From UBA3006 sp036746695 (GTDB lineage: Bacteria > Actinomycetota > Acidimicrobiia > Acidimicrobiales > Ilumatobacteraceae): DNA of 64,000 bases. The notes under the pieces are model-generated. The model did not search any database, was not told where the DNA came from, and worked only from the letters and a program-made list of their open reading frames with translations. Shown here piece by piece: positions 58,059 through 64,000 of this stretch (positions are counted from its first letter, which is position 1; the number at the start of each line of letters is the position of its first letter). A program made the position numbers and the translations under genes. Location of the stretch: the NCBI GenBank assembly GCA_036746695.1, contig DAIODP010000001.1, positions 496,001 through 560,000 on the forward strand, given 5' to 3'.

Positions 58059-59156
58059 ATGGAACGCTTTGGCCTAGTCGGCTTACCCAACGCAGGAAAA
58101 TCATCCTTATATAACGCGCTCACAAATGGCGCGGCATTGGCGGCCCCGTACCCCTTCGCCACGAAGGACCCCAATATTGGCGTTGCCAAAGTGCTCGACC
58201 CGAGGCTCGATGCCCTTGCCGAAATGTCGAAGACACAAAAGACGGTGTACGCCACCGTTGAAGTGGTCGACATCGGCGGCCTGGTTGAAGGTGCAAGTAA
58301 GGGCGAAGGACTGGGCAACAAGTTTCTTGCCAACATTCGAGAGGTTGACGCAATTGTTTTTGTATTACGTGCTTTCGAGGACGACGACATCCCGGGCCCA
58401 AGCGACCCACTCGAGCATTTGCGCATTGTCGAGATCGAATTAGCGCTTGCCGATTTGGAAACCGTCGAGACTCGCCTCTCGCGCGCGCAAAAAACTTCGC
58501 GTATGGACAAATCGGTAACCGAAGAAATGGAAGCCCTCGAGCGCGCGCAGGCGCACTTGGCAGAAGGTCGGCCGTTGTATCGCGCCGGCATTACGGAAGA
58601 CGATCGCGCATTGTTGGCACCACACTTTTTGCTCACCGCTCGCCGAGTGCTTGCAGTGGTCAACGTTGCAGAAGACAAGATCGACACCATTCCAGAGATG
58701 GAGGCGATCGTTCGTGCAGAGTTGGCACCGCCAGGCTCTGCAAGCGCGAACGATGTTGAAGTGCTGGGCATGAGCGTGCAACTGGAAGCAGAAGCAGCGC
58801 AACTCACTGGGCAAGACCGCATCGACATGTTGGAAGCACTTGGCCTTGGCGAAGGCGCATTGCCTCGCATGGTTCGATCTGCGTATCACCTGCTTGGGCT
58901 TCGCACCTATTTCACAACAGGTGAAAAAGAAACCCGTGCATGGACGTTTAATGCTGGCGCAAAAGCACCAGAGTGTGCTGGAAAGATTCACACCGACTTA
59001 CAACGCGGATTTATTCGTGCCGATGTGATTGCGTGGGATGAACTGCTTGCCATTGGTTCGTGGAACAAAGCAAAAGACTTGGGCAAGATACGTGTTGAAG
59101 GCAAAGACTATGAAGTCTGCGACGGCGACACTCTAGAAATTCGGCACAACAGCTAG
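58059..59156 (+). CDS. ychF: Ribosome-associated GTPase/ATPase YchF
   Basis: A 365-residue YchF. G1 GLPNAGKSSLYNALTNG at 7-23, VVDIGGLVEGASKGEGLGNKFLANIREVDAIV is the G3 region, NVAED is the NxxE-type G4 that favours ATP in this family, and a C-terminal TGS domain includes GEKETRAWTFNAGAKAPECAGKIHTDLQRGFIRADV. It acts in ribosome and stress biology. It is divergent from sufB. Confidence 0.95.
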   Translation: MERFGLVGLPNAGKSSLYNALTNGAALAAPYPFATKDPNIGVAKVLDPRLDALAEMSKTQKTVYATVEVVDIGGLVEGASKGEGLGNKFLANIREVDAIVFVLRAFEDDDIPGPSDPLEHLRIVEIELALADLETVETRLSRAQKTSRMDKSVTEEMEALERAQAHLAEGRPLYRAGITEDDRALLAPHFLLTARRVLAVVNVAEDKIDTIPEMEAIVRAELAPPGSASANDVEVLGMSVQLEAEAAQLTGQDRIDMLEALGLGEGALPRMVRSAYHLLGLRTYFTTGEKETRAWTFNAGAKAPECAGKIHTDLQRGFIRADVIAWDELLAIGSWNKAKDLGKIRVEGKDYEVCDGDTLEIRHNS

Positions 59157-59164
59157 CAGCAACG

Positions 59165-59521
59165 ATGAACACGCTCTCCTCGCTTCCATCGGCGTGGCTC
59201 GTGAGTGATGGCCGTGTTTTGGCAAGCGCCAACATTGCAGATACCGCTCGGGCAAAACGTCGCGGCCTCATCGGGCAGCAGGATTTACAGACGGCTCTCG
59301 TTATTACGCCCTGTCGTTGGATCCACACCGTGGGCATGCGCTTCGCGCTCGACATTGCATATCTCGACTCTGAAGGAACCGTGATCAAGGTGCAGCGTGT
59401 GAACAGAAACCGCGTGCCGCTTCCCGTGTTTTCGGCGCGAACAGTGATTGAGGCAAAAGCTGGATTGTTTGAACGTTGGGGCCTGCAACTCGGCGCAACC
59501 ATAGAGATGCGCACGTCATGA
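59165..59521 (+). CDS. DUF192 family protein
   Basis: A 118-residue protein with DUF192 marks: ARAKRRGLIGQQDL, PCRWIHTVGMRFALDIAYLDSEGTVIKV and the LEAKAG-like IEAKAGLFERWGLQLGATI. Here the usual N-terminal export signal is missing, so it is probably cytoplasmic. Its stop overlaps rsmI (ATGA). Confidence 0.88.
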   Translation: MNTLSSLPSAWLVSDGRVLASANIADTARAKRRGLIGQQDLQTALVITPCRWIHTVGMRFALDIAYLDSEGTVIKVQRVNRNRVPLPVFSARTVIEAKAGLFERWGLQLGATIEMRTS

Positions 59522-60351
59522 GCGGCGGCACATTGATATTGGTTGCCACGCCCATTGGCAACTTGGGCGACATGACTCAACGCGCCACTGAAGCGCTGAG
59601 CAATGCCGACGTTGTGTGCTGCGAAGACACGCGCCGCACGGGTTTGCTGCTGCAGCACCTGGGCATTTCGGGCAAGAAATACATCGTGATTAACGAGCAC
59701 ACCGAGCACGATGCTTGCGAAGACGTTGTGCAGCGAATACTTGGTGGCAGCAATGTTGCACTAGTGAGCGATGCGGGCACACCCGGCATCAGCGACCCAG
59801 GCGAACGCCTTGTTAAGGCTGCACTTTCGTCGGGCATCACTGTTTCGGCAATGCCTGGGGCTTCGGCACTGACAATGGCGCTGGTGATGAGCGGGCTATC
59901 TACAAGCAGGTTTGTGTTTGAAGGGTTTCTGCCACGCAGCGGCGCCGAACGCACGCAACGCATTGCAGGCATTGTGGACGAACAGCGCACTGTCGTGTTG
60001 TACGAGGCTCCTCACCGATTGGAAAAAACACTTGTTGACCTAGAGCTTTCATGCGGCGCATTGCGACGCGTGGTGTTGGCGCGGGAACTAACCAAGATGC
60101 ACGAAGAGATGTGGCGGGGCACTTTGCACGATGCGGTGAAGCACTCGCAGCAGGTAGAGCCGCGTGGCGAATACGTGGTGTTGCTGGAAGGCGCGAAGCC
60201 GCCCGCACCGCCAACAGATGAGGAAATTACTGCCGCACTTCGAGACGAGATGAACAACGGTTCGAGCAAAAAAGATGCTGCGGCAAAAGTCGCAGCGAAG
60301 TTTGGTGCACCGAAGCGCAAGGTGTATGAACTTGCGTTGATGTTGAAATAA
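59518..60351 (+). CDS. rsmI: 16S rRNA (cytidine-1402 2'-O) methyltransferase
   Basis: 277 residues from ATG 59518. LILVATPIGNLGDMTQRATEALSNADVVCCEDTRRTGLLL and ALVSDAGTPGISDPGERLVKAA are the tetrapyrrole-methylase-fold motifs of RsmI, followed by FEGFLPRSGAERTQRI and a lysine-rich end. It methylates C1402 in the ribosomal decoding centre. It is coupled to DUF192 and convergent with the thioesterase. Confidence 0.95.
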   Translation: MSGGTLILVATPIGNLGDMTQRATEALSNADVVCCEDTRRTGLLLQHLGISGKKYIVINEHTEHDACEDVVQRILGGSNVALVSDAGTPGISDPGERLVKAALSSGITVSAMPGASALTMALVMSGLSTSRFVFEGFLPRSGAERTQRIAGIVDEQRTVVLYEAPHRLEKTLVDLELSCGALRRVVLARELTKMHEEMWRGTLHDAVKHSQQVEPRGEYVVLLEGAKPPAPPTDEEITAALRDEMNNGSSKKDAAAKVAAKFGAPKRKVYELALMLK

Positions 60352-61152
60352 CTACAGCGGGATTAAACCAATTTGGCGCGATTGCGCGATCAGCGTTCCG
60401 TGTTCGTCCCAGATGACGCCGTCTTCCTCAAACATTCCGCCTTGGATTTCTTTCGTCGTGAATTCGCATCGCAAAGGGCCAGGCGATGGCACTGCCCGAA
60501 CGTGCACGGTGAACTCCACAGTTGGCACCCAGCCAGGTACGGCCAACAAGTTGAACACTGGCGGTGGAAACGCATCGGCCGCAAGCAAAACCGACAGCGT
60601 GTCGTTTGGTCGGCCGTCGGCAAAAGCAAACCAGCCACGAATGCGTGGCACGCCGTTGGGCTGCCCGGTTGCAAAACCCCGATCGTCGGGGTGTAGGCGC
60701 ATATCAAGTTTGCTCATCAATGCGAGAGGAACCATTTCGCCTTCGGGGGTGCGACGCGTGCACTGCTCGAACGGCGGCACTTCTGTAAGTGCAATGCCGT
60801 GATGCTGCATGCCGTGGTCGTGTGCGGGTGCTTCGCTGAATGCGCCGATTGCGCGCACTGCTTCGCGGCCGTTCACCACCATTGATGCGGTTACGGTGCA
60901 AAACATTCGGCCGCGTTTGATTACTTGCGTGGTGATTTCAAAATCTCCGGCAGGAAGTGGTGCCAAGTAATGCAGCGTGATTGAGATTGGGTCGGGCCTG
61001 CCTGCATGTTCGCGCATTGCGCTTGCAAGTAGCGCCATCACATAGCCACCGTTGGCGTTGCCCCGAATGTCCCAGCCATCGTGCACCTTGCCCGCGTACA
61101 CACCTTCACTGGTCTTCGTCACTGCAGTTGCTAAATCAAAGGCGAAAGTCAC
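60352..61152 (-). CDS. Acyl-CoA thioesterase, double hotdog fold
   Basis: A 266-residue protein. GNANGGYVMALLASAMREHAGRPDPISITLHYLAPLPAGDFEI is the first hotdog, and GWFAFADGRPNDTLSVLLAADAFPPPVFNL, then GWVPTVEFTVHVRAVPSPGPLRCEFTTKEIQGGMFEEDGVIWDEHGTLIAQSRQ the second. This is the actinobacterial TesB-like thioesterase group. It hydrolyses acyl-CoAs. It is divergent from metG with only 25 bp between start codons. Confidence 0.88.
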   Translation of the reverse strand: MTFAFDLATAVTKTSEGVYAGKVHDGWDIRGNANGGYVMALLASAMREHAGRPDPISITLHYLAPLPAGDFEITTQVIKRGRMFCTVTASMVVNGREAVRAIGAFSEAPAHDHGMQHHGIALTEVPPFEQCTRRTPEGEMVPLALMSKLDMRLHPDDRGFATGQPNGVPRIRGWFAFADGRPNDTLSVLLAADAFPPPVFNLLAVPGWVPTVEFTVHVRAVPSPGPLRCEFTTKEIQGGMFEEDGVIWDEHGTLIAQSRQIGLIPL

Positions 61153-61177
61153 CCACTCAGACTATTAGTGTGGATAC

Positions 61178-62683
61178 GTGACAAAGTTCAGCGCAACGAC
61201 GCCTATTTATTACGTCAACGCTAAACCTCACTTGGGTCACGCCTACACCACCATTGTCGCGGACGCCGTTTCCCGCTGGCACCGATTGCTTGGCGACGAT
61301 GTGCATTTGCTCACGGGCACCGACGAGCATGGCCTCAAGATCCAACAGGCGGCAGACGCGCAGGGTGTTTCACCACAGGCCTTTGCCGACTCGATCGCCC
61401 CGCTTTTTCAGCAGGCCTGGCAGCGCCTCAACATCACGCACGACGATTTCATTCGCACTACCGAAAAACGCCACGCCGTTGGTGTGCAAAAGCTGCTGCA
61501 GGCTTGCTACGACGCCGGCGATATCGAGTCCGATGTGTACAAGGGCCAGTATTGCGTTGCGTGCGAGGCCTACTTCACCGATGAAGAACTTGTAGAAGGT
61601 AAGTGCCCAATTCACCGCACGCCAACAACATTTGTTGAAGAGGAAAACTATTTCTTTCGCCTCTCGCGCTTCGAAGATCGGTTGCTGCAGTGGTACGCCG
61701 ATCACCCGCAGGCAATCACGCCCGGTTTCCGCATGAACGAAGTGATTGGTTTTATTAAGACTGGCTTGCACGATTTTTCAATCAGCCGCAAGACACTCAC
61801 TTGGGGCATTCCCCTTCCGTGGGATTCGTCGCATGTTGCCTACGTGTGGTTCGACGCACTTGCCAACTACATCACTGCGCTTGGTTATGGCACCGACGAC
61901 GCAGCATTCGCGCAACGTTGGCCAGTTGACTACCACTTCATCGGCAAAGACATCATTCGTTTCCATTGCGTGTATTGGCCGGCAATGTTGATGTCGGCCG
62001 GCATCGAGCCACCGAAGGGCTGGGCTGTTGGTGGCTGGTTGCTCACCGATGGGGAAAAGATGAGCAAGACGGCTGGAAACGTTGTCGACCCACTCGACCT
62101 CATTGATGTCTTTGGCGTTGACGGGTTTCGTTACTACGTGCTTGCCGACACCACATACGGCAACGACGGTGACTTCACGCTTGAAGGAATTACGAAGCGC
62201 TTCAACTCGGATCTTGCAAACAACTTGGGCAACTTGGCCGCGCGTATTGCAACAGTTGTGGAAAAGAAATGCGGCGGTCTTGGGCCAAAACCAAGTGCCA
62301 ACAGCCCACTTGCCGAGATAGCTGCCACCGCAGTTCGCGAAACTTCTGCTGCATGGATGGCAGTGCAACCAAGCAAGGCGCTCGAGGCAACGTGGCAACT
62401 TATCGGCGCAACCAACTCGCATCTCGAGAATCATGAACCATGGAAGATGGAGCCTGGCGAAGCCGTTGAAACAGTGATGGGCGATGCGCTCGAGGCTTTG
62501 CGAATTGTCACCATCCTTGCCAACCCCGCTCTTCCAACGACTACACAAGAGATTTGGAAACGCATTGGTTTGTCCGGAGACATTTCTGATCTGCGTATTG
62601 ATACCGACACAACGTGGGGGCAATACCCAGGCGGATGCGCCGTGGTGAAAGGCGAACCACTCTTCCCGCGAAAAACTCTATGA
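61178..62683 (+). CDS. metG: Methionyl-tRNA synthetase
   Basis: A 501-residue class I synthetase starting at GTG 61178. HLGHAY (the HIGH box) is at 18-23, a CVACEAYFTDEELVEGKCPIH knob with metal-binding cysteines and His follows, and KMSKT is the KMSKS loop. There is no C-terminal tRNA-binding extension, as in mycobacterial MetG. Its stop overlaps tatD (ATGA). Confidence 0.96.
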   Translation: MTKFSATTPIYYVNAKPHLGHAYTTIVADAVSRWHRLLGDDVHLLTGTDEHGLKIQQAADAQGVSPQAFADSIAPLFQQAWQRLNITHDDFIRTTEKRHAVGVQKLLQACYDAGDIESDVYKGQYCVACEAYFTDEELVEGKCPIHRTPTTFVEEENYFFRLSRFEDRLLQWYADHPQAITPGFRMNEVIGFIKTGLHDFSISRKTLTWGIPLPWDSSHVAYVWFDALANYITALGYGTDDAAFAQRWPVDYHFIGKDIIRFHCVYWPAMLMSAGIEPPKGWAVGGWLLTDGEKMSKTAGNVVDPLDLIDVFGVDGFRYYVLADTTYGNDGDFTLEGITKRFNSDLANNLGNLAARIATVVEKKCGGLGPKPSANSPLAEIAATAVRETSAAWMAVQPSKALEATWQLIGATNSHLENHEPWKMEPGEAVETVMGDALEALRIVTILANPALPTTTQEIWKRIGLSGDISDLRIDTDTTWGQYPGGCAVVKGEPLFPRKTL

Positions 62684-63453
62684 CCCAAGAGTTGCAGTGG
62701 ATCGACACGCACTGTCACGTGTACGAAGAAAACATTCCGGGCGGTCAGGAACATGCGCTGCAAGCAGCGCGGGACGCCGGCGTAGTCACAATGATTGTGA
62801 TTGGCACAGACGCCGACACCACGCGCCAAGCAATTGATATTGCGAACATGCACCCCGATGTGTACGCCACCGTTGGCCTACATCCGCACGATGCGAAAAA
62901 TGGCGTAGAGACAATCACGTCCTTCTTGCAGTCGGCACGAGTTGTTGGCATTGGTGAATGCGGCCTTGATTATTACTACGACCATTCGGACCGAGCGGTT
63001 CAGCGCGAAGTATTTGCGCAACAAATACAACTTGCGCACGAACTGAACTTGCCGCTTGTTATTCACACCCGCGAGGCGTGGGACGACACCTTTGATGTGC
63101 TTGATGCACAAGGCATGCCACCACGAACCATCTTCCATTGCTTCACTGGCGGCGAATCAGAAGCGCGCGCTTGCGTGGAACGGGGGGCATACCTTTCGTT
63201 TTCGGGCATCGTCACGTTTAAAACGGCAAATGATGTGCGTGAGGCGGCGCAATGGTGCCCACCCGAACACATGCTGATCGAAACCGACGCCCCATTTCTT
63301 GCACCCGTACCGCATCGAGGAAAACCAAATCAACCTGCACTTGTTTCCACAGTAGGAAAATTTATTGCAGACTTGCGCGGCGAACCCGTTGCGCAACTTG
63401 CTCACACCACCACGGCAAACGCACGCCTTGCGTTTCCGCTTATCGCTCCGTAG
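62680..63453 (+). CDS. tatD: TatD family metal-dependent hydrolase/DNase
   Basis: 257 residues from ATG 62680. The metal ligands are in WIDTHCHVYE (two His), GIGECGLDYYYD (Glu), LPLVIHTREA (His), FHCFTGG (His) and LIETDAPFLAPVPHRGK (Asp). TatD proteins act on DNA 3' ends or D-aminoacyl substrates. The order metG-tatD-(secreted protein)-rsmA is a conserved actinobacterial arrangement. Confidence 0.95.
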   Translation: MTQELQWIDTHCHVYEENIPGGQEHALQAARDAGVVTMIVIGTDADTTRQAIDIANMHPDVYATVGLHPHDAKNGVETITSFLQSARVVGIGECGLDYYYDHSDRAVQREVFAQQIQLAHELNLPLVIHTREAWDDTFDVLDAQGMPPRTIFHCFTGGESEARACVERGAYLSFSGIVTFKTANDVREAAQWCPPEHMLIETDAPFLAPVPHRGKPNQPALVSTVGKFIADLRGEPVAQLAHTTTANARLAFPLIAP

Positions 63454-63463
63454 CCTTTATACA

Positions 63464-63952
63464 GTGGCTCTGTCGATATACGAGCGTCGACGCATTGCAG
63501 TGCTCGCAACTGTTTCATTGCTAGCAATCGTCTTTGTTCGCACGTCCAGCGGAAACTCGAATGATGCCACCCCCACCACTGTGACCACCACGACGGTGCC
63601 CCCCGTGATCGAACAAGACATTCCGGAGTCGGTTATTTTGGGTGGCCCCGCACCGCTGGCACCAACTGGCTCTGCAGTCATTGCGTACCCGGCCGACACG
63701 GGAAATTCCATCGACGGGCGTGCCTCGTTCAGCAACTTGGGTTACACCCAAACCCCCATTTGTTACAGCATCGAGGCGCCAATCGGTGTCGACCTCACCA
63801 TCACCAACGTGAACAATGGCAGAAGCGTGAAGTGCACCAACGTGTACAGCCTTCTCGTACCCGCCGGCATTACCGTGATCTTGCATACAACGGTGTTCAC
63901 TCGGCTTGCAGACCTGATTGATGCACCAATACCTGTGAAGATTTCCTGGTGA
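63464..63952 (+). CDS. Secreted/anchored protein with a C-terminal RlpA-like barrel (probable)
   Basis: 162 residues from GTG 63464. A basic start and hydrophobic segment (ERRRIAVLATVSLLAIVFVR) are followed by a Thr-rich stretch (ATPTTVTTTTVPPV) and a C-terminal ~75 residues (GRASFSNLGYTQ...GVDLTITNVNNGRSVKCTNVYS...DLIDAPIPVKISW) that resembles a double-psi beta-barrel of RlpA or Rpf-associated type. It sits where actinobacteria usually encode a resuscitation-promoting factor between tatD and rsmA, and may be a reduced cell-wall protein. The assignment is tentative. Confidence 0.65.
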   Translation: MALSIYERRRIAVLATVSLLAIVFVRTSSGNSNDATPTTVTTTTVPPVIEQDIPESVILGGPAPLAPTGSAVIAYPADTGNSIDGRASFSNLGYTQTPICYSIEAPIGVDLTITNVNNGRSVKCTNVYSLLVPAGITVILHTTVFTRLADLIDAPIPVKISW

Positions 63953-64000
63953 CCCACTCTCCAAGCGATATCTCTCATCTACTGGAGACTTACGGGCTAG
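63949..64000 (+). CDS. rsmA: 16S rRNA dimethyladenosine transferase, N-terminal fragment (cut by window edge)
   Basis: A GTG at 63949 overlaps the upstream TGA (GTGA) and opens a frame to the window end: VTHSPSDISHLLETYGL. The start and the order tatD-secreted protein-rsmA fit RsmA/KsgA, whose N-terminus commonly reads ...LLERHGL before the SAM-binding part. Only 17 residues are visible, so identity rests mainly on context. Confidence 0.55.
   Translation, partial: MTHSPSDISHLLETYGL

Noticed and set aside
61778..62623. 281-codon minus-strand frame
   Set aside because: It is antisense to metG, with no recognisable domain.

Overview
The window looks like a chromosome segment from a planktonic, probably freshwater, actinobacterium. 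Signs of Actinomycetota are a mycoredoxin-type CGYC glutaredoxin, a maleylpyruvate-isomerase-family (mycothiol-type) protein, a homodimeric AceE used with a SucB-type E2, the APC permease / two TrkA / OB-fold block known from mycobacteria, an SCO6745-family protein and a SUF system with a Rieske subunit. A clear heliorhodopsin gene suggests a sunlit aquatic habitat. I suspect Acidimicrobiia or a nearby class, but this is inference; no rRNA or tRNA gene was seen. Genes are tightly packed, with many ATGA/GTGA overlaps.

Layout. 1-7.6 kb: an amidase cut by the left edge, a small membrane-protein group, a prolidase-like peptidase, a fused LipB-LipA, then E2 and E3 of the 2-oxoacid dehydrogenases. 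7.6-11.8 kb: the TrkA pair, OB-fold protein and APC permease. 11.8-24.7 kb: mixed metabolism (epimerase, FAD oxidoreductase, ArgJ, DUF3445, SDR, RNase HI, AceE, HhH-GPD protein, GalE, thiol-type enzymes). 24.7-30.5 kb: glycosyltransferase, acyl-CoA dehydrogenase, Phd/VapC pair, MBL hydrolase, desaturase. 30.5-33 kb: sufC-sufS-sufU. 33-42.4 kb: dehydrogenase, aminotransferase, transporter, small enzymes, MarR/DoxX pair, nitroreductase, heliorhodopsin, mycoredoxin, TRIC-like channel. 42.4-53.3 kb: accessory region. 53.3-58 kb: ybaK, pterin dehydratase and a second SUF operon (sufB, Cys-rich ORF, sufD, Rieske, sufC). 58-64 kb: ychF, DUF192, rsmI, thioesterase, metG, tatD, a secreted protein and the start of rsmA.

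The most unusual object is the accessory region. Eight partial copies of the last ~177 bp of a YbaK-family deacylase gene, most about 194 bp and all in one orientation, lie to the left of the one intact gene (53317-53796). They separate units of about 0.5-2.5 kb carrying one to three unrelated genes: TrmO-like, peptidase E, YCII, GNAT, GH1, ADH+CMD+TetR, a helical protein and DUF3703. Most copies end in a short GGTT...AACC inverted repeat that the intact gene lacks. This is what repeated insertion into, and restoration of, a gene's 3' end would leave. No integrase or transposase is encoded in the window, so it resembles a cassette array moved in trans, with a coding-gene end as its recombination site.

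Other points: a near-identical palindrome sits just upstream of both SUF loci, which suggests joint control of the split iron-sulfur assembly genes. Heliorhodopsin is flanked by two redox genes. LipB and LipA are one polypeptide. Several promoters carry clear palindromic operators (MarR/DoxX, aceE, the HTH/SbtA unit, the TetR/ADH unit).
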